The notes beneath the pieces were generated by a model, which was given only the letters and a program-made list of their open reading frames with translations, searched no databases and was not told the origin of the DNA. A stretch of 64,000 nucleotides of DNA, taken from Ensifer adhaerens (GTDB taxonomy: Bacteria; Pseudomonadota; Alphaproteobacteria; Rhizobiales; Rhizobiaceae). A program made the translations under genes and the position numbers. Location: positions 1,622,501 through 1,686,500 of the forward strand of contig NZ_CP083350.1 of the NCBI RefSeq assembly GCF_020035535.1, read 5' to 3'. Positions 53,610 through 63,643 of this stretch are shown in pieces (positions within the stretch are counted from its first letter, which is position 1; every line of letters starts with the position of its first letter).

Positions 53610-54511
53610 GTGGACGACTTCCGCATCGAAAACCTTCACGGCATCCACGCTATCCTTTACGCGTTGTTCGACGCAGACGAAAAGCTCGACCGTGCCGCCA
53701 TGCGACGCCAGACGGAAATCTGCCTGGAAAGCGGCGTGCACGGCATGGCCGGGCTTGGCTTGGCAACCGAGGCCTCAAAGCTCGACGAGGCCGAACGCAT
53801 GGCGATCATGGAGTGGCTGGTCGAGGACACGGGCGGCCGTGTACCGGTCGCGCTGACGATCTTTGGCTCGTCGGTCGAGGAGCAGGTGCGCCAGGCGCGG
53901 CATGCGGCACGGGCCGGCGCCGACTGGCTGATCCTCCAGCCGCCGATGGTCGGCCAGTTCTCGGCCGCCGAATACATGCGCTTCTTCGGCCGCGTCGCCG
54001 ATCAGACCGATCTGCCGCTTGCCATCCAGAATGCCCCGGCCTTGATGGGCCGCGGGCTGACGGCCGCCGATATCCGCGAGCTTGTACGCCAGCATTCAAA
54101 TATCCGGCTGGTGAAGGGCGAGGGCCCGTCGTCGACATAGCGCATCTCATCGAGGTTACCGAGGGCCGGCTGCCGGTGTTCAACGGCCGTGCGGGCCTTG
54201 AGCTGCTCGAGAACCTGCGCATCGGTTGCCATGGTCTGATCCTCGCGCCTGACTCGATCGACTACGCCGTGCGCGCCTATGAGTTCTTTTCAGACGGTTG
54301 GGACGAGCACGCGGAAGAGGCTTATCGGCAGATGCTGCCCGGTGTGGTCTTTACCATGCAGGGCATCGAAACCCTGCTTTGTTACGGCAAGCGCCTTTTC
54401 GGCGAGCGGGCGGGCATAGCCATCCACGACCGTGCGCCGGCCATGCGACCGACCGCAATTGGCATCGAGATGACGCGCCGCTACGCCGCTGCGATGGGTG
54501 GCTTTTCCTGA
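53610..54511 (+). pseudogene. DHDPS-family 2-keto-3-deoxy acid aldolase/dehydratase, frameshifted
   Basis: The first part, from GTG 53610, reads as a DHDPS/NAL-family protein (GIHAILYALFDADEKLD, GLATEASKLDEAER, QFSAAEYMRFF) up to the Schiff-base lysine in RLVKGEGP. It then stops at TAG 54138-54140. The family match continues in the +1 frame (VVDIAHLIEVTEGRLPVF to AAAMGGFS) and ends at 54511. One extra C in the GGGCCC run at about 54120-54126 would give a continuous 300-residue protein. So this is one missing base: a real mutation or an error in the sequence. Intact, it would process the product of the upstream dehydratase. Confidence 0.8.
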
Positions 54512-54561
54512 CTGGGGCGACCGGCTATGAACGGGGCGGAGATGCAACGGAGAGTGCGGGC

Positions 54562-55260
54562 ATGAAGGCAATCGCTCGGGAGGATCGCGGCCTGCCGGCC
54601 CGTATTGCGGGCGATATCGGCCGCCGCATCACGCTCGGCGAGCTGAAGGTCGGCGATACCCTGCCGAAGGAAGCCGACATGCTGGCGACGCTCGGCGTCA
54701 GCCGCACGACGCTGCGCGAAGCGCTGAAGATCCTTTCGACCAAGGGCTTCATCGAAGCGAAGCCCCGCCTCGGAACCCGGGTGCGCGCCGCGGAGCACTG
54801 GAACACGCTGGATCCCGTCGTGCTTTCCTGGCAGGGCGACGCCGAGGACCAGGAGGCGCTCGCTGAAGAGTTGTTCGAAATCCGCCTTTCGATCGAGCCG
54901 CTTGCCGCAAGGCTTGCGGCAAAGCGCGGCTCCGCTGCCGAACTTGCCGACATACGCGCCGCATTCCTGCGCATGGCAGAGGGGGGCGTGCGTCTTGAGG
55001 ACGCGATCGAGGCCGATATCGCCTTCCACCTGCAGATCTTCCAGGCGGCGCACAACCGCTTTCTATTGCCCGTCGCATCCGTCATTCGGGCAGCGTTGTC
55101 GATCAGCATCCCGAAGACCATGGCAGCTTCGGGCGGGTTCGGCCAGTCTCTGGCGCAGCATGAGGCGATCTTGTCAGCGATCGAAGCACGCGACGGCGAG
55201 GCGGCAGCGTCCGCGGCCGAGACGCTGATTGCGGCGACGTACAAGCGCAATTTCGGCTAA
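54562..55260 (+). CDS. GntR/FadR family transcriptional regulator
   Basis: Regulator of 232 residues. The winged helix is at about 10-75 (DTLPKEADMLATLGVSRTTLREALKILSTKGFIEAK), and the FCD domain follows (about 95-225) with Asp/His metal ligands in EADIAFHLQIFQAAHN. ATG 54562 has GGAGAG 8 bases upstream and starts at the domain. It lies 50 bases after the frameshifted DHDPS-like gene and probably controls the dehydratase unit. It is a second, distinct GntR regulator in the island. Confidence 0.9.
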   Translation: MKAIAREDRGLPARIAGDIGRRITLGELKVGDTLPKEADMLATLGVSRTTLREALKILSTKGFIEAKPRLGTRVRAAEHWNTLDPVVLSWQGDAEDQEALAEELFEIRLSIEPLAARLAAKRGSAAELADIRAAFLRMAEGGVRLEDAIEADIAFHLQIFQAAHNRFLLPVASVIRAALSISIPKTMAASGGFGQSLAQHEAILSAIEARDGEAAASAAETLIAATYKRNFG

Positions 55261-55307
55261 GCTCCCGGTGGTTCAGGGCTGGAGCACCGCTCCCGCCAAC
55301 CCCACCC

Positions 55308-57377
55308 TCATTTCCACATGGAACGCATCCGGGCGCCGACGTCGATGCGGATCTGTTTGGCGCTGCGCTCGCCGGCGGCTGCCGAGACCTTCGGCCAACT
55401 CGTCGTCTCGAAAAACTGCAGCAGCGTCGCCGGAATGAAGCGGGTCCGCGAGGCGTAGACGTGCCGGTCGCCCTGGCTGTTCTGACCGTAGGTGAAGAAC
55501 CTCTGCGGCAGCACCAGCTGGAGATGATCGCGCGCCCGCGTCATGCCGACATAGAGCAGACGCCGCTCCTCTTCGAGTTCGGCAGTCGTGCCGACGCCGA
55601 GGTCGGAAGGGATGCAGCCGTCGACGACATTGAGCATGAAGACCGAGCGCCATTCCTGCCCTTTGGCCGAATGGATGGTCGAAAGGATTAGATAGTCCTC
55701 GTCGAGCAGGGGCACGCCCGCCTGGTCGCTGGTGGCATCCGGCGGATCGAGCGTCAGCTCGGTGAGGAACCGCTCGCGGTTCTGGTAGCCGCCGGCAATC
55801 TGCTCGAGCTGCACGAGATCGGCCTTGCGCGTTTCGGCGTCTTCGTGGACGCGGTCGAGGTGGGGTTCGTACCAGGCGCGGGCCGTCGCGATTTCTCCCG
55901 GCCAACCGGTTTCTGCCTTCCGCAGAGCGGAAACAAGCTCGACGAAACTCGTCCAATCCGCGCCGCTCTTCGGCGGGGCCGGGATTTCCGCGAGTGCCGC
56001 CAGCGGCTCCGGATCGGCGGCGATCGCGTCGAGGATCTTGCCGGCCGTCTGCGGGCCTATCCCCGGCAGCATCTGGAGCAGGCGGAAGCCGGCGACGCGG
56101 TCACGCGGGTTCTGCGCAAAGCGCAAGGTTGCCAGCAGATCCTTGACGTGGGCGCTATCGAGGAACTTGAGGCCACCGAACTTCACGAAGGGAATGTTGC
56201 GGCGGGTGAGCTCGACTTCGAGCGTGCCGCTGTGGTTGGCGGAGCGAAACAGCACCGCCTGCTGCTTCAGGGTCATGCCGACTTCGCGGTTGGCAAGAAC
56301 CTGCTCGACGATATAGGCCGCCTGGTCCGTCTCGTCCTTGACGGTGACAAGCTGTGGGCGCTGTTCCGACTGCCTGTCCGTCCAGAGGTTCTTGGTGAAC
56401 CGCTCCCGTGCCAGCCCGATCACGCCGTTGGCGGCAGCGAGGATCGGCTGGGTCGAGCGATAGTTTTGATCGAGCGTGATGACGTCGGCAGGCTCAGGCG
56501 AAAACGCGTTTGGAAAATCGAGGATGTTGCGAACCGTGGCTGCCCGGAAGGAATAGATCGACTGGGCGTCGTCTCCAACCACCGTGAGGCCATGGCCTTC
56601 GGGCTTGAGCGACAGCAGGATCGAAGACTGAAGGCGGTTCGTATCCTGATATTCGTCGACCAGGATGTGATCGAAACGGCCGCTGATATCCTGTGCCAGT
56701 TCTGCGTCGGACACCATCTGGGCCCAGTAGAGAAGGAGATCGTCGTAATCGAGCACGTTCTGCGTCTGCTTGGCCTCCACGTAGCCGGCAAACAGTTCCT
56801 TCAGTTGCTGTTCCCAGCTCACGGCCCAGGGATACGCGGTTTTCAGGACATCGATGATCGAGCTCTCCGAATTCACGACGCGCGAGTAGATCGCAAGGCA
56901 TGTGCCTTTGGTCGGAAAGCGGCTTTCCATCTTGGAGAAGCCGAGTTCGTGGCGGACGAGGTTCATGAGGTCGGCGCTGTCTTCGCGATCGTGGATGGTA
57001 AAATCCGCGCCGAGGCCAATCTGTTCGGCATAGATCCTCAGGATCCGCGAGCCGATTCCGTGGAACGTGCCGGCCCAGGAAAGCGCGTCGGTCATGACGG
57101 CGGCGTTGTCGCCGAGCACCTGGCGACAGATACGCCCGACCCGGCGCGTCATCTCCGCGGCGGCGCGGCGCGAAAAGGTCATCAGTAGGATGCGGCGCGG
57201 GTCCGCGCCGTTGACGATCAGGTGCGCGACCCGATGCGCAAGCGTGTTCGTCTTGCCAGACCCGGCACCGGCAATGATCAGCAGAGGGCCACCGGCCTCG
57301 CCATGCGGCAATCCCACACCATGCACCACCGCCTCGCGCTGGCGGTCATTCAGTTTTTCGAGATAGGCGGCGCTCAT
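55308..57377 (-). CDS. UvrD/Rep-family ATP-dependent DNA helicase
   Basis: Superfamily 1A helicase of 689 residues. Motif Q lies in LNDRQREAVVH, Walker A is GAGSGKTNTLAHR (about 35-47), motif II is ILVDEYQDTN, motif III GDDAQSIYSFRAA, motif IV LDQNYRSTQPIL, motif V SAKGQEWRSVF and motif VI YVGMTRARDHLQL. It unwinds DNA 3'-to-5' in repair or restart. It is shorter than PcrA/UvrD, like the UvrD-type helicases many alphaproteobacteria have in addition to UvrD. A consensus SOS box lies upstream. Confidence 0.92.
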   Translation of the reverse strand: MSAAYLEKLNDRQREAVVHGVGLPHGEAGGPLLIIAGAGSGKTNTLAHRVAHLIVNGADPRRILLMTFSRRAAAEMTRRVGRICRQVLGDNAAVMTDALSWAGTFHGIGSRILRIYAEQIGLGADFTIHDREDSADLMNLVRHELGFSKMESRFPTKGTCLAIYSRVVNSESSIIDVLKTAYPWAVSWEQQLKELFAGYVEAKQTQNVLDYDDLLLYWAQMVSDAELAQDISGRFDHILVDEYQDTNRLQSSILLSLKPEGHGLTVVGDDAQSIYSFRAATVRNILDFPNAFSPEPADVITLDQNYRSTQPILAAANGVIGLARERFTKNLWTDRQSEQRPQLVTVKDETDQAAYIVEQVLANREVGMTLKQQAVLFRSANHSGTLEVELTRRNIPFVKFGGLKFLDSAHVKDLLATLRFAQNPRDRVAGFRLLQMLPGIGPQTAGKILDAIAADPEPLAALAEIPAPPKSGADWTSFVELVSALRKAETGWPGEIATARAWYEPHLDRVHEDAETRKADLVQLEQIAGGYQNRERFLTELTLDPPDATSDQAGVPLLDEDYLILSTIHSAKGQEWRSVFMLNVVDGCIPSDLGVGTTAELEEERRLLYVGMTRARDHLQLVLPQRFFTYGQNSQGDRHVYASRTRFIPATLLQFFETTSWPKVSAAAGERSAKQIRIDVGARMRSMWK

Positions 57378-57686
57378 TCGTGTCCAGGCGTTCTCAGCAA
57401 GATTTCCGAATTGTTCCCGTTCATGTCTTTGAAAGACTTCACGGATTCCGGTTCACGGAGATCTGACCCATCGTTTTCGGCAGATGACTCGGAACAAAAA
57501 TGGAACGTATCAGCTTCGATCGCCGCTGGAAACCCGGCACACCGGGCTATCACCAGGTCGCTGACCGACGTGCAACGCAAGAATGCAGTCTCAGGAACGG
57601 GCTTCGGACCTTCGCCGATCGCCGCTTCATACCGATGTGCCGACAGCCCCCGGGAGATTACGCGGAAGAGATCGAAAGGGGCGCGC
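57378..57686. other. Intergenic region upstream of the helicase
   Basis: No gene seen. It contains the SOS-box candidate (57492-57506) and a small CCCGG-CACA-CCGGG stem at about 57534-57547. The rest is featureless. Confidence 0.5.
57492..57506. promoter_or_regulatory. Alphaproteobacterial SOS (LexA) box
   Basis: GAAC-AAAAATG-GAAC, an exact direct repeat with 7-base spacing; on the minus strand it reads GTTC-N7-GTTC, the known alphaproteobacterial LexA site. It is 115 bases before the helicase start codon. Confidence 0.75.
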
Positions 57687-57812
57687 TCAGATCGCCCGGG
57701 TCACGACCTGCGCCGCGACCGATACCAGCAGGGCGGCCAGGGCAACGGCCGTGCCAAATCGCGCGATTTTCATGCGGCGGCCGCGCGCGCCATCCCAATC
57801 ATAGCCCATCAT
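57687..57812 (-). CDS. Small membrane protein, 41 residues
   Basis: Short open frame from ATG 57812 with GGGAGAG 3-4 bases upstream. After a charged head with GARGRRMKIARFG, residues 20-35 form one hydrophobic helix (TAVALAALLVSVAAQVV). It ends at TGA 57687. Nothing known is recognised. It lies just downstream of the SOS-box region, on the same strand as the helicase. Coding status rests on the ribosome site and the membrane helix only. Confidence 0.45.
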   Translation of the reverse strand: MMGYDWDGARGRRMKIARFGTAVALAALLVSVAAQVVTRAI

Positions 57813-57986
57813 TGCTCTCCCTCGGCATCATGCCTGGCGGGGATGGTGGCCATATTTGGTAACGAGTACGTAAATTTGTGGTTGCTACTTATGCGGGTCT
57901 GGCGTGGATCGCTGCAAGCGAGGCGCTTGGCAAGCGTGCCTCCCGCCCGCGCAATCAGGCGCGAACGGGAAGCATCGAAGCAAAGG

Positions 57987-59426
57987 TTACAGGCTCTTGC
58001 GCGTGACGAAGCGGGTTTCCAGGTAGGCTTCGATCGCCTCGGAGCCGCCTTCGGTGCCGTAGCCGGAATCCTTGATGCCGCCGAAGGGGACTTCTGGCAG
58101 CGCCAGGCCAAGATGGTTGATCGAGACCATTCCGCTCTCGACCTCGGTGGCAAGGCGATGGGCGCTTCTTTCCGACTCGGTGAAGGCATAGGCCGCAAGC
58201 CCGAACGGAAGGCGGTTGGCCTCGTTGATCGCGTCATCCAATTGGCCGAAGCGGTTGATGATGGAAACGGGGCCGAAGGGTTCGTCATTCATGATGCGGG
58301 CGCTGAGCGGTACATCGGCAAGAACCGTCGGCTCGAAGAAGTAGCCACGATTGCCGATGCGATGGCCACCGGTTGCCAGTCGCGCGCCATGCTCGACGGC
58401 ATCGGCGACCAGGCTTTCGATCGCCGGGATGCGTCGCTCATTGGCAAGCGGTCCCATGTCGACGCCGGCTTCCAGGCCATTGCCGACCTTGATCTTTTTC
58501 GATGCGGCAACGAAGCCTTCGAGGAACTGGTCCGCCACTCGTTCCTGCACCAGGAAGCGGGTCGGCGACACGCACACCTGCCCGGCATTGCGATACTTGC
58601 TGCCGGACATGATCGCGACGGCCTGCTCGATGTCGGCGTCTTCGGTGACGATGACCGGGGCATGGCCGCCGAGTTCCATCGTCGCGCGCTTCATGTGCTG
58701 GCCGGCGAGCGATGCCAGTATCTTGCCGACAGGTGTCGAGCCGGTGAAGGACATCTTGCGGATCACCGGATGGGAGATCAGATACTCCGAGATGACTGCC
58801 GGCACGCCGTAGACCAGGTTGACGACGCCAGCGGGAATGCCCGCATCGACGAAGCAGCGGATCAGTTCGGCCGGCGAGGCCGGCGTTTCCTCGGGCGCCT
58901 TGACGATGATCGAGCAGCCGGTCGTCAGCGCGGCGGAGAGCTTGCGCACCACCTGATTGATCGGGAAGTTCCAGGGTGTGAAGGCGGCGACCGGACCGAC
59001 CGGCAGCTTGACCGTCATCTGGGTGACATCAGGCGCGCGCGGCGGAATGATCTGGCCATAGGCGCGCTTTCCTTCCTCGGCGAACCATTCGATGATCTCG
59101 GCGGCGCTTAATATTTCGCCCTTGGACTGGGCAAGCGGCTTGCCCTGTTCCCGCGTCATCAGCCAGGCGATGTCGCCGGCGCGCTCGCGCAGCAGACCGG
59201 CTGCCGTCCGCATGACTTTTGCCCGGTCGAATGCCGAGGTCGACCGCCAGACCTGGAAGCCTTTCTGGGCAGCACTCAGCGCTTCATCCAGATCCGGGAT
59301 TTCCGCCCACGCCACATGGCCGATGGCCTCCTCGGTGGCTGGGTCGATGACGGGAATGGTCTTGCCCGCGCGTGCCGGCCGCCAGGTGCCGTCGATGTGA
59401 AGGAGGATATCCGGATACTGGGTCAT
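57987..59426 (-). CDS. NAD(P)-dependent semialdehyde dehydrogenase
   Basis: Aldehyde dehydrogenase of 479 residues. The catalytic Cys285 is in [12 protein letters not shown] and Glu251 in MELGGHAP; the cofactor segment FTGSTPVG precedes them. The sequence belongs to the succinate-, glutarate- or alpha-ketoglutarate-semialdehyde dehydrogenase branch. Two contexts compete: glutarate semialdehyde for the glutaryl-CoA operon next to it, or alpha-ketoglutarate semialdehyde as final step of the arabonate route at 44-55 kb. It follows the thiolase gene by 214 bases on the same strand, so its own promoter is possible. Confidence 0.88.
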   Translation of the reverse strand: MTQYPDILLHIDGTWRPARAGKTIPVIDPATEEAIGHVAWAEIPDLDEALSAAQKGFQVWRSTSAFDRAKVMRTAAGLLRERAGDIAWLMTREQGKPLAQSKGEILSAAEIIEWFAEEGKRAYGQIIPPRAPDVTQMTVKLPVGPVAAFTPWNFPINQVVRKLSAALTTGCSIIVKAPEETPASPAELIRCFVDAGIPAGVVNLVYGVPAVISEYLISHPVIRKMSFTGSTPVGKILASLAGQHMKRATMELGGHAPVIVTEDADIEQAVAIMSGSKYRNAGQVCVSPTRFLVQERVADQFLEGFVAASKKIKVGNGLEAGVDMGPLANERRIPAIESLVADAVEHGARLATGGHRIGNRGYFFEPTVLADVPLSARIMNDEPFGPVSIINRFGQLDDAINEANRLPFGLAAYAFTESERSAHRLATEVESGMVSINHLGLALPEVPFGGIKDSGYGTEGGSEAIEAYLETRFVTRKSL

Positions 59427-59640
59427 GGGGGAACCTTTGGAGATTGACGTCTATCGCTTCGAATGAGGACGCGCCGCTGTGGAAAGTCGAAAGGCGCGCG
59501 ATGCGGATCAGTTGGGCGCTTCCGCCGACAATATCAAGACGCGATTTGTCAGGCGCACACCCATCGGATCCGCCGCCCGATGCTGTCACGCGTTCGATCT
59601 GATCGAAGATCATCTCCGGCGGACGTTGGAAATGGAGGCG

Positions 59641-60843
59641 TCACGGCCGCGCGAGCAGCATGGAGATGCCCTGTCCGACGCCGATGCACATGGTGGCGAT
59701 CGCACGCCTCGCGCCCTGCGCTTCGAGCTCCAATGCGGCGGTCAACGCAAGGCGCGCACCGGACATGCCGAGCGGATGGCCAAGCGCGATGGCGCCGCCG
59801 TTCGGATTGACATGAGGCGCATCGTCGGCAAGGCCGAGCTGCCGCATGCAGGCGAGCGCCTGCGCCGCAAAGGCCTCGTTCAACTCGACGATATCGATGT
59901 CGCCGATGCCGAGACCAAGGCGCTCCAGCAGCTTCCGCGTGGAAAAGACGGGGCCGATGCCCATGATGCGCGGTGCGACACCCGCCGTTGCCATGCCGTC
60001 GACCCGGGCCAAGGGCTGAAGTCCGTAGCGGCGGACTGCGCCGGCCGAGGCGAGAATGAGCGCGGCGGCACCGTCGTTGACGCCGGAAGCATTGCCGGCG
60101 GTCACCGTGCCATTGGCGCGGAATGGCGTCGGCAGGCTGCCGAGCTTTTCGATCGTCGTCTCGCGCGGATGTTCGTCGTGTTCGACAAGGGGCGTTTCAC
60201 CCTTGCGTCCCTTGATCGCATAGGGGGCGATCTCGCGGGCGAAACGTCCGCTCTTTTGCGCTGCCGCTGCGCGCGCCTGGCTGCGCAGCGCAAAGCCGTC
60301 CTGGTCTTCGCGCGAGATGGAAAACTCGGCGGCGACGTTTTCGGCGGTCTCCGGCATCGAGTCGATGCCGTATTGGTGTTTCATGACCGGGTTGACGAAG
60401 CGCCACCCGATCGTCGTGTCGTGGATCTCGGTGCTGCGCTGGAAGGGGCCCTCCGCCTTCGGCATGACGAAGGGTGCGCGCGACATGCTCTCGACGCCGC
60501 CGGCAACCATGATTTCGGTTTCGCCCAGCCGGATCGCTCGGGCGGCATAACCGACCGCGTCCAGACCGGAACCACAGAGGCGGTTGATTGTCGTTCCGGC
60601 GACCGTCTCCGGTAGCCCGGCGAGCAAGGCGGCCATGCGGGCGACGTTGCGATTGTCCTCGCCCGCCTGGTTGGCGCAGCCAAGCACGACCTCGTCGATC
60701 GCCTCGGCCGGAACGGATGCGACACGCGCCAGCGCCTCGCGGATCACATGCGCTGCGAGATCATCTGGGCGGGCACTCGACAGCGCACCGCCGTAGCGGC
60801 CGATGGGCGTGCGCACGCCGCCGACGATGTAGGCTTCAGCCAT
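59641..60843 (-). CDS. Thiolase (acetyl-CoA acyltransferase, PcaF/acetoacetyl type)
   Basis: Thiolase of 400 residues. The nucleophilic Cys90 is in [12 protein letters not shown], the second His in [19 protein letters not shown], and the second Cys in [23 protein letters not shown] begins the protein. It cleaves a 3-ketoacyl-CoA; 3-oxoadipyl-CoA and acetoacetyl-CoA are the likely substrates, and with glutaryl-CoA dehydrogenase nearby the latter fits. It starts 5 bases after the stop of the upstream fused enzyme gene. Confidence 0.92.
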   Translation of the reverse strand: MAEAYIVGGVRTPIGRYGGALSSARPDDLAAHVIREALARVASVPAEAIDEVVLGCANQAGEDNRNVARMAALLAGLPETVAGTTINRLCGSGLDAVGYAARAIRLGETEIMVAGGVESMSRAPFVMPKAEGPFQRSTEIHDTTIGWRFVNPVMKHQYGIDSMPETAENVAAEFSISREDQDGFALRSQARAAAAQKSGRFAREIAPYAIKGRKGETPLVEHDEHPRETTIEKLGSLPTPFRANGTVTAGNASGVNDGAAALILASAGAVRRYGLQPLARVDGMATAGVAPRIMGIGPVFSTRKLLERLGLGIGDIDIVELNEAFAAQALACMRQLGLADDAPHVNPNGGAIALGHPLGMSGARLALTAALELEAQGARRAIATMCIGVGQGISMLLARP

Positions 60844-60848
60844 GAGAT

Positions 60849-62819
60849 TTATCCTTTGCTTTGCCCGACGGCGAACATCGGCCCGCCCTTGTGCGCGGGA
60901 AATCCGTAGCCGTTGATCATCACGAGATCGATGTCGCCGGGACGTGCCGCGATGCCTTCTGCCAAGAGTGCCCTGCCTTCATCGTCCATGGCGCTCAGCA
61001 GGCGGTTCATGATCTCTCCTGTCGCGAAGGCGCGCGGCGTGATGCCCTTGGCTGCGCGCGCCGCCTCGATCACCGCCGTGACGTCGGGATCGACTGTCCG
61101 CTGCCCATCGGGATAGGCGTACCAGCCGCGGCCACTCTTGCGGCCGAGACGGCCGGCCTCGCAGAGCCTGTCGGCGATTTCGACATAGCGTGTGGCAGGA
61201 TCGCGGGTTGCTGCCTGTCGCTTGCGTCGTGCCCAGGCGATCTCGAGCCCGGCCATGTCGTTGACGGCGAAGATGCCCATCGGAAAACCATAGGCCTCGA
61301 GCGCGGCGTCGATCTCCTGCGGGAGTGCCCCATCCTCCAACATGAACTCCGCCTCGCGGCGATAGGCCGAGAAGATACGGTTGCCGATGAAGCCTTCGGC
61401 GACGCCGGTTACGACCGGCAGCTTGCCGAGGCGTTTGACGAAGGCAAGCGCACTCGCCAGTACATCCGGCGCCGTCTCGGCACAATCGACGACTTCGACG
61501 AGCCGCATGACATTGGCGGGCGAGAAGAAATGCAGGCCTACCACTCGCGACGGATCGGCCGTGGCCGCCGCGATCGTGTCGGGATCGAGATAGCTGGTGT
61601 TGGTCGCGAGAATGGCGCCGCGGGCGACGATGCCGTCGAGCTTCTGAAACAGCTCCTTCTTGACCGTGAGGTCGTCGAACACCGCTTCGATGACGAGGTC
61701 AGCTTCCGCGAGCTCCGCGGCGTCCGCAGTCGTCTGCAGCCGCGCGAGGCAATCGTCCCGTCCATCAGCAGGCAACCGACCGGCGCGCACGGTCTTGTCG
61801 AGCGTCTCGGCGATGCGCACCCGTCCGCCGGCGGCGGCTTCTTCCGTCTGTTCCAACGCAACCACGCGGTAGCCGGAGGTCAGGGCGGAGACGGCGATGC
61901 CGGACCCCATCAACCCGGTGCCGACCACGCCGACGGTCACGATCGGCCGAGGCGAAACCTTGTCGAGCTCCTCGACCTTGCCGGCGGCGCGCTCGGCAAA
62001 GAACACATGCCTGAGGGCTGCCGACTCCGTGGAATCGCGAAGCCTCAGGAAGGTCGCGCGTTCCTCAGCCAGTCCCTGCCTTAGATCGAGTTCGCCGGCA
62101 GCCTTGACGAGGCGGATTGCCTCGGCGGGGGCAGCCTGGCCGCGGGCCTTCGCCAGAACCTTCGCTTCCGCCGCGCCGATGGCTTCGCCGTCCGCCGGCG
62201 GAACCACGATCATGCCGGTCCGACGAAGCGGCTTGCGGGCCTGTTTCTGCACGAAAGCCAGCGCGGCGGCGACGGGATCGGCGGCAACGCTGTCGGCAAG
62301 GCCAAGCGCCATAGCTTCGGCGGCCTTGACGGCAAGCCCGGATCCGATGAGATCGATCGCTGCGACCATGCCGATCAGGCGGGGCAGGCGCTGCGTGCCG
62401 CCGGCGCCCGGGACAAGGCCGAGCTTTACTTCCGGCAGGCCGAACGACGCCTTTTCGCCGGCAATGCGGCCGTGGCAGGCAAGCGCTACCTCGCAGCCGC
62501 CGCCAAGGGCGGCGCCGTTGACGGCCGAGGCAACCGGCTTGTTGAAGGCCTCGATGCGCTCGATCACTTCGGGAAGCACCGGTTCGACGGGCGGCTTGCC
62601 GAACTCCCTGATATCCGCGCCGCCGATGAAGGTGTTGCCGGCACCGGTGATGACGAGACCCGCAATCGCCGGGTGCTCGGCAACATGATCGAGCGCCGCC
62701 GTCAGGCCGGACCGGACATGCGCGGAGAGCGCATTGACGGGCGGGTTGTCGATGGTAGCGACGAGAACGCCATCCTGAAGTCGGGCGGACACACTCTCGG
62801 AAAATCGGATCTCGGCCAT
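60849..62819 (-). CDS. Fused enoyl-CoA hydratase/3-hydroxyacyl-CoA dehydrogenase
   Basis: Bifunctional enzyme of 656 residues. The N-terminal crotonase domain (about 1-190) has [34 protein letters not shown] and [12 protein letters not shown] with the catalytic Glu residues. The 3-hydroxyacyl-CoA dehydrogenase (about 295-650) has the Rossmann motif [14 protein letters not shown] and [15 protein letters not shown]. It resembles FadJ/PaaZ-like multifunctional enzymes. It should hydrate and oxidise crotonyl-CoA-type intermediates. ATG 62819 begins the domain; the frame is open upstream without homology. Confidence 0.92.
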   Translation of the reverse strand: MAEIRFSESVSARLQDGVLVATIDNPPVNALSAHVRSGLTAALDHVAEHPAIAGLVITGAGNTFIGGADIREFGKPPVEPVLPEVIERIEAFNKPVASAVNGAALGGGCEVALACHGRIAGEKASFGLPEVKLGLVPGAGGTQRLPRLIGMVAAIDLIGSGLAVKAAEAMALGLADSVAADPVAAALAFVQKQARKPLRRTGMIVVPPADGEAIGAAEAKVLAKARGQAAPAEAIRLVKAAGELDLRQGLAEERATFLRLRDSTESAALRHVFFAERAAGKVEELDKVSPRPIVTVGVVGTGLMGSGIAVSALTSGYRVVALEQTEEAAAGGRVRIAETLDKTVRAGRLPADGRDDCLARLQTTADAAELAEADLVIEAVFDDLTVKKELFQKLDGIVARGAILATNTSYLDPDTIAAATADPSRVVGLHFFSPANVMRLVEVVDCAETAPDVLASALAFVKRLGKLPVVTGVAEGFIGNRIFSAYRREAEFMLEDGALPQEIDAALEAYGFPMGIFAVNDMAGLEIAWARRKRQAATRDPATRYVEIADRLCEAGRLGRKSGRGWYAYPDGQRTVDPDVTAVIEAARAAKGITPRAFATGEIMNRLLSAMDDEGRALLAEGIAARPGDIDLVMINGYGFPAHKGGPMFAVGQSKG

Positions 62820-62829
62820 GCTGCCAACC

Positions 62830-63225
62830 TCAATCGGGGACGACGGCGGTGGCCTGGATCTCGATCTTGGCGCGGTCCTCGACGAGCGACACCACCTGCA
62901 TCGCCGCCATCGCCGGGAAATGCCGGCCGATGGTCTCGCGATAGGCCTGGCCGATGCCGCGCAGATTGCCGACATATTCCTGCTTGTCGGTGAAGTACCA
63001 GGTCATGGTGGTGATGTGCTGCGGTTCGGCGCCGCCGGCCGCAAGCACCGCGACCACGTTCTTCAGCGTCTGGCGCACCTGTTCGACGAAATCGTCGGTC
63101 TCGAACTCGGACTGCGCATTCCAGCCAATCTGGCCGCCGACGAAGACGGTGCGGCCCTTGGCCGAAACGCCGTTGGCATAGCCGATGGGCTTAGCCCAGC
63201 CTTCAGGTTGCAGGATGGTGTGCAT
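62830..63225 (-). CDS. RidA family protein
   Basis: Small soluble protein of 131 residues with the RidA/YjgF pattern: GYANGVSAKGRTVFVGGQIGWN at the start, then DDFVEQVRQTLKNVVAVLAAGGA and EIQATAVVPD at the end. The conserved Arg of deaminating members is not obvious in the C-terminal strand (the usual R-x-x-x near VEIE reads AKIEIQAT), so imine hydrolysis is uncertain. Its start overlaps the upstream thioesterase gene by 23 bases. RidA-like genes in such operons may remove reactive intermediates. Confidence 0.85.
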   Translation of the reverse strand: MHTILQPEGWAKPIGYANGVSAKGRTVFVGGQIGWNAQSEFETDDFVEQVRQTLKNVVAVLAAGGAEPQHITTMTWYFTDKQEYVGNLRGIGQAYRETIGRHFPAMAAMQVVSLVEDRAKIEIQATAVVPD

Positions 63226-63631
63226 CGGTCGTCTCCAGATGTTGGGTCAGCGCGGCGCGGATATCATCCGGCCAGGCAAAAGAAGCGTGATTGTCGAGTG
63301 AAGTGGCAACGACGCGATGCTTCGCGGTCCAGAGCACGGTGTCTCTCGCGGAGACCGAATGCTCCATGTCGAGCGACGAGCGGCCGATGCCGAGCACCGC
63401 CAGCGCGAAATCCAGTTCGTCGCCCTGAAAACCCGGACGAGAGAAGGTGAGGTCGAGGCGCACCGTCGGCACGCCGATCCGACGCTCGTCGTTCATGGCT
63501 TTCCAGGGAAAGCCGAGCGACGCAAAGAAGTCCTCCGTCACCCCGACGAGAATGTTGAGGTAGGACGGGAAATAGGCGATCCCCGAGGGATCGCAGTCTC
63601 CGAAGCGCAGCGGTCTCCTGGTCCTGAACAT
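63203..63631 (-). CDS. Acyl-CoA thioesterase (hotdog fold, 4HBT type)
   Basis: Thioesterase-like protein of 142 residues. RFGDCDPSGIAYFPSYLNIL (about residues 9-28) is the 4-hydroxybenzoyl-CoA thioesterase motif with the active-site Asp. It would release CoA from an acyl-CoA in the same pathway or protect the CoA pool. It sits 12 bases after the acyl-CoA dehydrogenase gene. Confidence 0.88.
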   Translation of the reverse strand: MFRTRRPLRFGDCDPSGIAYFPSYLNILVGVTEDFFASLGFPWKAMNDERRIGVPTVRLDLTFSRPGFQGDELDFALAVLGIGRSSLDMEHSVSARDTVLWTAKHRVVATSLDNHASFAWPDDIRAALTQHLETTDAHHPAT

Positions 63632-63643
63632 TCGTGTCGGACC

